Shown here piece after piece: positions 41,426 through 47,941 of a stretch of DNA of 47,941 nt. This stretch comes from an uncultured Muribaculaceae bacterium (GTDB taxonomy: Bacteria; Bacteroidota; Bacteroidia; Bacteroidales; Muribaculaceae): the NCBI GenBank assembly GCA_910583795.1, contig CAJTZQ010000025.1:1-47941 (forward strand), written 5' to 3'. The notes below the pieces were generated by a model. That model made no database searches. It saw nothing but the letters and a program-made list of their open reading frames with translations, and was not told where the DNA came from. Position 1 is the first letter of the stretch. Each line of letters begins with the position of its first letter. A program made the position numbers and the translations under genes.

Positions 41426-42823
41426 ATGAATCTTAAACAAAATATATCGGTAATTTCGGCAGACCTGGAGACTCCTGTCGGTCTTTACCTCAAAATTCGG
41501 GATCTTTATCCTTGTTCGGCACTACTTGAAAGTTCGGACTATCACACTTCTCAAAATTCTGTTTCTCTAATCGGCGTTGATCCCATAGGATCATTCACTG
41601 TCGTTAACGAAGAGATAATATGCCGTTATCCAAATGGAGTGGAATTTCATAAACCGGCTGAAGATGTGACTTCTGCATTGCGTGATTATATCCGCTCTTA
41701 TTCGAATGATCTTAATGATTCTAAAATTTTTAATGGGTTGTTTGGATTCACCGCCTACGATGCAGTCCGCTATTTTGAGCCATCTGTCTCTATTCAACCC
41801 CGTGAAAAAAAGTTCGTAGATATCCCTGATATGCAATATTTCTTATATAGGTTTGTAATTCAGGTGAACCATTTCAGAAATGAGATGACTATTATAGAAA
41901 ATATTCCGGAAGGGGAATCATCCAAGACCGAGGAATTGATTTCTATTATCCGCAACAATAATATTGCAATCTACCCTTTTAAGGCAGCTGATGACCTTGA
42001 GTCGACTGTTAGTGATGAAGAGTTTGAAGCGATGGTGGCAAAAGGTATTGCTCATGCTCGTAGGGGAGATGTCTTTCAGATAGTACCGTCGCGTAGGTTT
42101 TCTCAAGGCTTCACAGGTGATGAGTTCAATGTGTATAGGGCGTTGCGTAGTGTAAATCCCTCGCCATATCTGTTCTTCTTCGATTTTGGTAGTTTCAAGG
42201 TGTTCGGGTCTTCTCCCGAAACTCATCTTAGGGTCACGGCAGATAGAAAAGCTTATATTGATCCTATCGCCGGAACGTTTAAAAGAACCGGTGATGACAA
42301 GAAGGATCATGAACTTGCAGAGCAGTTGTTAAAGGATCCGAAGGAGAATGCGGAACACATAATGCTTGTAGACCTTGCAAGGAACGACTTAAGCAGAAGC
42401 GGAGGTAAGGTGAGAGTGGAATATTTGAAGCAAATACAATTTTATTCGCATGTTATCCATATGGTTAGCAGGGTCGAAGCGCAGTTGCCCGATGATGCGG
42501 ATGTCTATAAATTGTTTGGCGACGCCTTTCCTGCGGGAACCTTGAGTGGTGCCCCGAAGGTGAGGGCAATGCAGATAATTGATGAACTTGAACCTCATAG
42601 CAGAGTTACGTATGCCGGGTGTATAGGAACTTTTGGTTTTGACGGATCAATAAACCAGGCTATAACCATAAGGAGTTTTTTGAGCAAAGACAATAGGCTG
42701 TATTCTCAGGCAGGTGCAGGCGTCGTGGCACGTTCGAATCCTCATAGCGAACTTTGTGAGACAAATAACAAGCTCGGTGCACTTGTAAAAGCAGTTGCTA
42801 AAGCGGAATCTTTCACCATTTAA
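41426..42823 (+). CDS. trpE: Anthranilate synthase component I
   Basis: Converts chorismate to anthranilate using ammonia from TrpG. About 465 aa. The N-terminal LLESSDYH matches the LLES tryptophan-binding motif, so feedback inhibition is expected. Chorismate-binding domain: GDVFQIVPSRRFSQGF, GSSPETHLRV, DPIAGTFKRTGDD, DLARNDLSRSG, FPAGTLSGAPKVRAM, YAGCIGTFGFDG and QAGAGVVARSNPHSE. A TTG-started extension (41414) lies in the heptamer array; the ATG at 41426 is preferred. Ten nucleotides before trpG. Confidence 0.97.
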   Translation: MNLKQNISVISADLETPVGLYLKIRDLYPCSALLESSDYHTSQNSVSLIGVDPIGSFTVVNEEIICRYPNGVEFHKPAEDVTSALRDYIRSYSNDLNDSKIFNGLFGFTAYDAVRYFEPSVSIQPREKKFVDIPDMQYFLYRFVIQVNHFRNEMTIIENIPEGESSKTEELISIIRNNNIAIYPFKAADDLESTVSDEEFEAMVAKGIAHARRGDVFQIVPSRRFSQGFTGDEFNVYRALRSVNPSPYLFFFDFGSFKVFGSSPETHLRVTADRKAYIDPIAGTFKRTGDDKKDHELAEQLLKDPKENAEHIMLVDLARNDLSRSGGKVRVEYLKQIQFYSHVIHMVSRVEAQLPDDADVYKLFGDAFPAGTLSGAPKVRAMQIIDELEPHSRVTYAGCIGTFGFDGSINQAITIRSFLSKDNRLYSQAGAGVVARSNPHSELCETNNKLGALVKAVAKAESFTI

Positions 42824-42833
42824 TTCTATCGCC

Positions 42834-43397
42834 ATGAAATTATTGATACTTGACAATTATGACTCATTCACATATAATATCGTTCATGCCGTCAGGGAAT
42901 TGGGTTTTGAACCAACTGTTGTGCGAAATGATAAAATTACACTTCCGGAGGTTGAAGAATTCGATAAAATAATTATTTCTCCGGGTCCCGGGATCCCTTC
43001 AGAAGCAGGTATCCTACCCGAGTTGCTTCATGAATATATCGGTAAGAAACCCATTTTTGGAGTATGCCTCGGAGAACAGGCTATAGGGGAATGCCTTGGC
43101 GCAACGCTCGAAAATCTTGAGGATGTGTATCATGGAGTCCAAACTCCGGTGCATGTGACAGACGATGATTATCTTTTCGAAGGAATGGGAAAGGATTTTC
43201 CTGTAGGCAGATATCATTCCTGGATAGTCAGTGATGATAACTTGCCGGAGTGTATTGTGGTGACTTCAAGGGATGAGAACGGCAAGATAATGTCGCTTAG
43301 ACACAAGGATTTCGATGTGCATGGAGTGCAATTTCATCCGGAATCTCTCCTGACTCCCAATGGAATAAAAATCATTTCAAATTTTCTTGAACATTGA
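42834..43397 (+). CDS. trpG: Anthranilate synthase component II (glutamine amidotransferase)
   Basis: 187-aa class I amidotransferase feeding ammonia to TrpE. LLILDNYDSFTYNIVHAV at the N-terminus, ISPGPGIPSEAGI, nucleophile Cys78 in FGVCLGEQAIGECLG, and the triad His/Glu in VQFHPESLLTPNG. Not fused to trpD. A frame opening upstream at 42795 overlaps the trpE end; the ATG at 42834 matches the family start. The same subunit often also serves PabB (pabA); this cannot be excluded. Confidence 0.97.
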   Translation: MKLLILDNYDSFTYNIVHAVRELGFEPTVVRNDKITLPEVEEFDKIIISPGPGIPSEAGILPELLHEYIGKKPIFGVCLGEQAIGECLGATLENLEDVYHGVQTPVHVTDDDYLFEGMGKDFPVGRYHSWIVSDDNLPECIVVTSRDENGKIMSLRHKDFDVHGVQFHPESLLTPNGIKIISNFLEH

Positions 43398-43404
43398 AAT
43401 TATT

Positions 43405-44400
43405 ATGAACCGCATATTATCTAATCTTTTTGAGCATAAAAGCCTTACAAGGGAAGAGGCAAGAGACATAATGCTCAATATAGCCGATGGCAAATATAAT
43501 GACAACCAGTTGTCGGCATTCATGACAGTATTTCTAATGAGAAGTATCACACCGAATGAACTTACAGGATTTCGTGATGCCATATTGCAGCGTCGCGTAG
43601 CTGTTGATTTTGGTGATGTCAACACTATTGATATCGTGGGGACCGGAGGTGACGGCAAGAATACATTTAATATTTCTACCGCCTCATGTTTTGTTGTTGC
43701 CGGAGCAGGACGTAAGGTCGTGAAACACGGTAATTATGGCGCAAGTTCGGTTTCCGGAGCCTCTAATGTCCTTGAGCAGCATGGCGTGAAGTTTACGGCA
43801 GATCCTGACAAACTTCACAAATCATTGGAAATAAGTGGCGTGAGTTTTTTGCATGCTCCGTTTTTTAGCCCAGCACTTAAGAGCGTCGGACCTGTGCGTC
43901 GGTCATTGAAAATGCGTACATTTTTCAATATGCTCGGTCCGTTGGTCAACCCGACTTTGCCGAAAAATCAATTGCTTGGAGTATACAACCTTAAATTGAT
44001 GCGTCTTTATCGTTATATCGCACAGAATGAGGGCATCAATTGCACGATTGTACATTCACTCGACGGATATGATGAGATTTCTCTTACGTCACCGTTTAAG
44101 GTGGTAAATAATGACTCCGAAAAGGTAATGGAAGCAAAGCATCTTGGTCTGACGGGTGGCTCTCAGGAAGATCTCTATGGAGGAGACACTGTGGAGGAGG
44201 CTGCCAAGGTTTTTGATGACGTGCTTTCAAACCGGGCATCGGATCCTAAGAAAAATTGTGTAATTGCAAATGCAGCTTTCGCCATTCATACGCTTGAACC
44301 TCAACTTTCGATTTTGGATGCCGTTAGGGAGGCTAAAGAATCATTGGAAAGCGGTGCGGCCCTCGATAGTTTCAGGAAATTTGTAGAGGTAAACCGATAA
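43405..44400 (+). CDS. trpD: Anthranilate phosphoribosyltransferase
   Basis: Adds PRPP ribose-phosphate to anthranilate. 331 aa. Motifs: SLTREEARDIMLNIADG, DIVGTGGDGKNTFNISTASCFVVAGAG (PRPP-binding glycine loop), KHGNYGASSVSGASNVLEQHG, RTFFNMLGPLVNP and DEISLTSPFKV. An in-frame TTG at 43387 overlaps trpG; the ATG at 43405, seven nt after the trpG stop, fits family length. Followed after four bases by trpC. Confidence 0.97.
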   Translation: MNRILSNLFEHKSLTREEARDIMLNIADGKYNDNQLSAFMTVFLMRSITPNELTGFRDAILQRRVAVDFGDVNTIDIVGTGGDGKNTFNISTASCFVVAGAGRKVVKHGNYGASSVSGASNVLEQHGVKFTADPDKLHKSLEISGVSFLHAPFFSPALKSVGPVRRSLKMRTFFNMLGPLVNPTLPKNQLLGVYNLKLMRLYRYIAQNEGINCTIVHSLDGYDEISLTSPFKVVNNDSEKVMEAKHLGLTGGSQEDLYGGDTVEEAAKVFDDVLSNRASDPKKNCVIANAAFAIHTLEPQLSILDAVREAKESLESGAALDSFRKFVEVNR

Positions 44401-44404
44401 GAAA

Positions 44405-45202
44405 ATGTCAGGGAATATACTTGAGAATATAGCCGCTACAAAACGAAGGGAAGTGGCGGCAATGAAAAAACTTATCCCATTTGAACAATTGAGGGAACAG
44501 GTTTCAGACGTCAGTCGGGAGGTTATTTCCATGCGAGGTTCCATCCTGAACCACGAGGTCGGGATTATAGCGGAACATAAGCGCCGGTCACCTTCGAGAG
44601 GTGAGATCTCTCCTATGAGTGAAGTGGGAGAGATTGCTGAAAGTTACGCAAAAAGTGGAGCTGCTGCCATGTCGGTTCTTACAGACACCCCGTATTTCGG
44701 GGGGGCTTTGACAGATCTTGCCGTAGCAAGAGTAGCCGCCCCGTCATTGCCTCTTCTTAGAAAGGAGTTTATAGTTGATGAGTATCAGATTTATCAGGCA
44801 AGGATATTTGGTGCCGATGCCATATTGCTTATTGCTGCCATGATAAGCGGAGAAGAGATCAGACAGTTGAATGATATGGCGCATGAACTCGGAATGCAGA
44901 CACTTGTTGAGATTCATTCATTGTCCGAACTGAAATCTGTCCCTCATGATGCCGACATGGTGGGTGTCAACAACCGTGATCTGACCTCATTTTCAACGGA
45001 TATCTCAAATTCGGCGCTTTTAGTGGACCGGCTGCCGTCAGGAATTGTGAAGATTGCGGAGAGCGGTATCAAAACTCCTGAGGATGTAAAACGGTTGAAA
45101 ACAATCGGTTTTGATGGTTTCCTGATAGGGGAGGCATTCATGTCGACTCTTGATCCCGGAGGAACATTAAGAAAGTTTATTGACGATAATCGGGTGAGAT
45201 GA
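44405..45202 (+). CDS. trpC: Indole-3-glycerol phosphate synthase
   Basis: 265-aa barrel enzyme closing the indole ring from CdRP. Signatures: IIAEHKRRSPSRGEIS (catalytic Lys region), SVLTDTPYFGGALTDL, PLLRKEFIVDEYQIYQAR, DAILLIAAMIS, LVEIHSLSEL, VGVNNRDLTSF and IAESGIKTPEDVKRL. Not fused to trpF, unlike E. coli. Ends in a four-base overlap (ATGA) with trpF. Confidence 0.97.
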   Translation: MSGNILENIAATKRREVAAMKKLIPFEQLREQVSDVSREVISMRGSILNHEVGIIAEHKRRSPSRGEISPMSEVGEIAESYAKSGAAAMSVLTDTPYFGGALTDLAVARVAAPSLPLLRKEFIVDEYQIYQARIFGADAILLIAAMISGEEIRQLNDMAHELGMQTLVEIHSLSELKSVPHDADMVGVNNRDLTSFSTDISNSALLVDRLPSGIVKIAESGIKTPEDVKRLKTIGFDGFLIGEAFMSTLDPGGTLRKFIDDNRVR

Positions 45203-45831
45203 CAGGAGATAGATTGAAAATAAAAGTGTGTGGCATGCGTGATGCCCACAATATATCGGCGGTTGCTGCGATGCATCCTGACTATATGGGTTTTATCTTT
45301 TATCCACCATCTCCGAGAAATTGTTCGGTATTGAATCCGGATTTTGTTAAATTGCTGCCGGCTGATATTATATCTGTTGCTGTGACAGTTGATATGTCGG
45401 AGAACGAGATCATTTCTCTGGTTAAGGAATACAGATTTAAGGCGGTTCAACTTCATGGGAATGAATCTCCGGAATTATGCGGTAGATTAATAGATCGCGG
45501 ATTGACGGTGCTCAAAGCCATTTCCATAAAAGATATTGAAAGTCTCAGAAGACTCGATGATTATGAAAGAGTGGTAAATATGTTTGTTTTTGATACAGCA
45601 ACCCCCTCCAAGGGTGGTTCCGGATTAAAGTTTAATTGGGACATTCTTCAAAAGGCTGAAATTAACACAGATTTTCTGCTGAGCGGAGGGATAGGACCGG
45701 AGGATAAGGATAAGATTTTGGGGTTTGACCATCCGCACTTTATAGGGGTAGATATTAATAGTCGTTTTGAGGTCGCTCCCGGAATCAAAGACGTGGGATT
45801 GATCAAGAGATTTATGAATTTTGAATTTTGA
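45199..45831 (+). CDS. trpF: Phosphoribosylanthranilate isomerase
   Basis: 210-aa barrel isomerising PRA to CdRP. Motifs: KIKVCGMRDAHNISAVA (catalytic Cys), MGFIFYPPSPRN, FKAVQLHGNESPE, MFVFDTATPSKGGSGLKFNW (catalytic Asp region), FLLSGGIGPED and VDINSRFEVAPGIKDVGLI. The last four residues NFEF and the stop are encoded by the GAATTTT array starting at 45816, so the natural C-terminus has been replaced or extended by repeat sequence. Overlaps trpC. Confidence 0.95.
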   Translation: MTGDRLKIKVCGMRDAHNISAVAAMHPDYMGFIFYPPSPRNCSVLNPDFVKLLPADIISVAVTVDMSENEIISLVKEYRFKAVQLHGNESPELCGRLIDRGLTVLKAISIKDIESLRRLDDYERVVNMFVFDTATPSKGGSGLKFNWDILQKAEINTDFLLSGGIGPEDKDKILGFDHPHFIGVDINSRFEVAPGIKDVGLIKRFMNFEF

Positions 45832-45836
45832 ATTTG
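45816..45836. repeat. GAATTTT heptamers spanning the trpF stop
   Basis: GAATTTT, GAATTTT, GAATTTG in register. The trpF stop TGA (45829-45831) is formed at the junction of the second and third units. Confidence 0.92.
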
Positions 45837-45921
45837 GCTTTGAACCTCGATGAGATTTAGGGGGATAATGAGGTTGTTTAAACCACTTCAATAATTAAAT
45901 TTAAATAATAATTGGATTAAT

Positions 45922-46701
45922 ATGAATAGATTAAAAGAACTTCTAAATAAAAAGACAGAGAATCTACTTTCCGTGTATTTTACAGCCGGATTTCCTAAAT
46001 TGGATTCTACTGTGGATGTGATCAATGCGCTGTGTGCAGCCGGAGTGGATATGATCGAGGTGGGTATTCCGTTCTCGGATCCGATGGCAGACGGTAAGGT
46101 TATTCAGCAGAGCAGTACTGTGGCACTTCGCAACGGCATGACGCTACGTTTGCTTCTTGATCAGGTGGAGGAAGCGCGTAAGGTAAATCCGAATACCCCT
46201 TTTATTACAATGGGTTATATGAATCCGATAATGCAGATGGGGACAGAGAACTTTTTCAAACGGGCTAAGGATGCAGGTATAGACGGAGTAATTATTCCTG
46301 ACCTTCCGTTTGATGTGTATATGAAAGAGTATAAGGAGTTGAGCGATAGGTATGACATCCCTATGATCATGCTAATAACTCCGGAAACTTCGGATGAGCG
46401 TATACGGCTTATAGATGAGCATTGTGAAGGATTTATCTATATGGTTTCCGCTGCGTCGACCACAGGTGCGCGAGACAGTTTCGATGAGACACAGCTCAAT
46501 TATTTCAAGAGAATTGACAGTCTCGGTCTGAAGCATCCTCGATTGATAGGATTTGGTATTTCTAACAAGACTACATACGATGAGGCATGTCGGTACAGCC
46601 GTGGAGCGATAATTGGGTCGCAATTCATCAAATGTCTTGAATCGGCAGCCTCTCCTGAATCGGCTGTTAATCAGCTTCTCGATAAAATCGGTAGATTCTG
46701 A
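45922..46701 (+). CDS. trpA: Tryptophan synthase alpha chain
   Basis: Cleaves indole-3-glycerol phosphate to indole and G3P and channels indole to TrpB. 259 aa. Motifs: LSVYFTAGFPKLDSTVDVI, DMIEVGIPFSDPMADGKVIQ (catalytic Glu), ITMGYMNPIMQMG, GVIIPDLPFDVYMKEY (catalytic Asp), IYMVSAASTTGAR and IGFGISNK. Last gene of the trp operon, separated from trpF by 90 nt of AT-rich sequence with no terminator. Confidence 0.97.
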   Translation: MNRLKELLNKKTENLLSVYFTAGFPKLDSTVDVINALCAAGVDMIEVGIPFSDPMADGKVIQQSSTVALRNGMTLRLLLDQVEEARKVNPNTPFITMGYMNPIMQMGTENFFKRAKDAGIDGVIIPDLPFDVYMKEYKELSDRYDIPMIMLITPETSDERIRLIDEHCEGFIYMVSAASTTGARDSFDETQLNYFKRIDSLGLKHPRLIGFGISNKTTYDEACRYSRGAIIGSQFIKCLESAASPESAVNQLLDKIGRF

Positions 46702-46744
46702 GGGATTCAATTTTTTTTGTTCGGGAAACTTAATTTGATGAAAT

Positions 46745-46781
46745 AAGCCGGATTTGACATTCGAAATTGTCAATCCGGCTT
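46745..46781. terminator. Terminator of the trp operon
   Basis: Stem AAGCCGGATTTGACA with TGTCAATCCGGCTT (46745-46759 and 46768-46781, one-base bulge), 8-nt loop. T-tract weak (AATTT). Shared with the convergent gene at 46828. Confidence 0.8.
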
Positions 46782-46827
46782 AATTTGCCTCCATCGCATA
46801 AGTTTTCACCTTATTTGCTTGTAAGAT

Positions 46828-47712
46828 TTAGAGTGATTCTATTTCATTAGCTGACAGACCGGTGGTTTTTATTATTATGTCAATCGGGACTTTAAGTTCC
46901 TTTAGGTTCTTGGCCATTTCATTCATAGCCTCTGTTTTACCTTCAGCGCGTCCTTCAGCACGTCCTTCAGCGAGACCTTCAAGTTTTGCGGATTCAAGGC
47001 AATCCTCCTCAATCCGTAGGTTGTCGAGATAATGTTCGTAGGCACGTCTTTCGTCGGAGTTCATCTGCAGGTAATTCAGTTTCTCCTTCGCCTCCTTCAA
47101 ACCGGGGGTGGTGGTGTCCGGACGCACGCGCCCGTTCTTCAGGTAGTCAAGCCACTCCTCAAGCGGTGTCGAGGCAACCTTGTCGAACTCGTTCACCCGT
47201 AACAGGTAATACTCCGGGAACACCTCCTCCGGAGACTTCATCTTAAGGAAATCGCGGTCCCTCTCGCTGAGCTGGAAAATATCGCCGGTATGTACGCCCT
47301 TGAACACGGTCTGTCCGTGATATATGTAGTCGTCTCCTTTTCCGATATCGAAATAAAGTATGCTGATCGAGTAGACTTTCTTGACCTTACGGTAAGGGTC
47401 ACCTTTCGACAGATGGTCGCTCAGCGCCTTGCCGACGCCGAACAGTATTCTCTCAAGATAATGCACCTGTCTTGAAAGCTGTATCTCGATTATGATGAGT
47501 TCCCCCTTGTGGTTCTTCGCCATAATGTCGACTCGGTTGAACTTGGAGTTCTCCTCCTCCTGGTTCCCCTCGCTTTCAAGAATCTCCTGAATCTTCACGT
47601 CCTGGTTTAGGAGCACGGAGATAAGCCCTTCGAGTACGCTGAAGTTAGCCTTGTCTCGTAGCATCCGCTTCGCAGCCCAGTCGAACCGTATGTATCTGTC
47701 GCAATCAGCCAT
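46828..47712 (-). CDS. Rpn/PD-(D/E)XK nuclease-family putative transposase
   Basis: A 294-aa protein of the Rpn (recombination-promoting nuclease)/PDDEXK_2 type, frequent and multicopy in Bacteroidales. N-terminal IRFDWAAKRMLRDKANFSVLEGLI is the family hallmark. Nuclease core: RVDIMAKNHKGELIIIEIQLS (Asp, Glu and Gln-type PD-D/EXK variant). A short tandem peptide repeat near the C-terminus, EGLAEGRAEGRAEGKTEA, is encoded by 12-bp DNA repeats (46936-46980), and the end (LKVPIDIIIKTTGLSANEIESL) is a small helical domain. It may help horizontal spread of DNA; no inverted repeats or target duplication were seen around it. Intact. Confidence 0.92.
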   Translation of the reverse strand: MADCDRYIRFDWAAKRMLRDKANFSVLEGLISVLLNQDVKIQEILESEGNQEEENSKFNRVDIMAKNHKGELIIIEIQLSRQVHYLERILFGVGKALSDHLSKGDPYRKVKKVYSISILYFDIGKGDDYIYHGQTVFKGVHTGDIFQLSERDRDFLKMKSPEEVFPEYYLLRVNEFDKVASTPLEEWLDYLKNGRVRPDTTTPGLKEAKEKLNYLQMNSDERRAYEHYLDNLRIEEDCLESAKLEGLAEGRAEGRAEGKTEAMNEMAKNLKELKVPIDIIIKTTGLSANEIESL

Positions 47713-47737
47713 AATCCTGTCATTTGGTTGTCTCTTA

Positions 47738-47745
47738 CAAAATTA
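47738..47745 (-). promoter_or_regulatory. -7 element of the Rpn-family gene
   Basis: The minus strand reads TAATTTTG, an exact TAnnTTTG, about 25 nt before the start codon. Confidence 0.55.
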
Positions 47746-47853
47746 ACAAATAATTCGTAAAAACCGCTTTCTTTCAGAAAAAATACGCGATAAAATTAGG
47801 CTAACAGGGAATTTTTGAAGTCAAAATATAAAAAAGCAGAACAGAGTTAATTC

Positions 47854-47888
47854 GAATTTTGAATGTTAAATTTTGAATTTTTAATGTT
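47854..47888. repeat. GAATTTT/GAATGTT heptamer array at right end
   Basis: GAATTTT, GAATGTT, AAATTTT, GAATTTT, TAATGTT. It is followed by AATCATTAGTGGTG, the reverse complement of the 14-mer at 87-100. Nothing else is recognised in 47746-47941. Confidence 0.85.
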
Positions 47889-47941
47889 GATAATCATTAG
47901 TGGTGAAATATTCACCGGATAGTAAAAAAGTTTAATAAAAA

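Noticed and set aside
46828..47712. Complete insertion sequence around the Rpn-family gene
   Set aside because: No terminal inverted repeats or target-site duplication found; the gene is annotated as a protein only.

Overview
The window looks like a chromosomal segment of a gut Bacteroidales bacterium, most like the Muribaculaceae/Bacteroidaceae. Evidence: a hybrid two-component system (HTCS), a Nudix-type AraR in the arabinose operon, two GH92 alpha-mannosidases, lipoprotein and Sec signals of the Bacteroidetes type, the his gene order GDCB-HAF-IE and trp order BEGDCFA, and promoters with the Bacteroidetes -7 element TAnnTTTG (TTTG about 20 nt upstream where visible). The family-level placement is inference.

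Layout. 1-303: leader with heptanucleotide arrays. 304-4290: HTCS sensor/regulator. 4410-5185: a tiny ORF and a GNAT acetyltransferase, possibly a toxin-antitoxin-like pair. 5335-6150 (-): exported carboxymuconolactone-decarboxylase/cupin protein. 6554-14295 (-): L-arabinose operon, transcribed galM-symporter-araR-araD-araA-araB. 14799-17087: GH92 lipoprotein, divergent from galM. 17164-19652 (-): accessory genes, namely an AAA-ATPase/PD-(D/E)XK protein and a higBA toxin-antitoxin. 20020-21240: serpin with a broken signal sequence. 21576-25323: pncB and a second GH92. 25335-25673 (-): small unknown protein. 25909-25993: tRNA-Leu(UAA). 26079-29685 (-): phosphate-type porin, class A acid phosphatase and FadL-like outer membrane protein. 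29892-31796: SF1 helicase. 32118-39295: complete histidine operon. 39395-39784: small secreted unknown. 39844-46701: complete tryptophan operon behind a leader-peptide attenuator. 46828-47712 (-): Rpn/PD-(D/E)XK transposase-family protein.

The two most informative non-coding signals are these. (1) A textbook-type trp attenuator at 39844-40052: good promoter, 20-codon leader ORF with Trp codons 10, 11 and 19, mutually exclusive stems 1:2, 2:3 and 3:4, and a terminator with a T-tract ahead of trpB. (2) At least fifteen intergenic arrays of different but always seven-base (or 14/21-base) tandem units. They abut start or stop codons and in several cases supply the last codons and the stop of the upstream gene (hisD, hisA, trpB, trpF).

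Functionally the window couples glycan sensing and use (HTCS, GH92s, arabinose catabolism feeding the pentose phosphate pathway), nutrient uptake at the outer membrane (porin/phosphatase, FadL), NAD salvage (pncB) and two amino-acid pathways that both draw on PRPP (hisG, trpD; pncB also uses PRPP).
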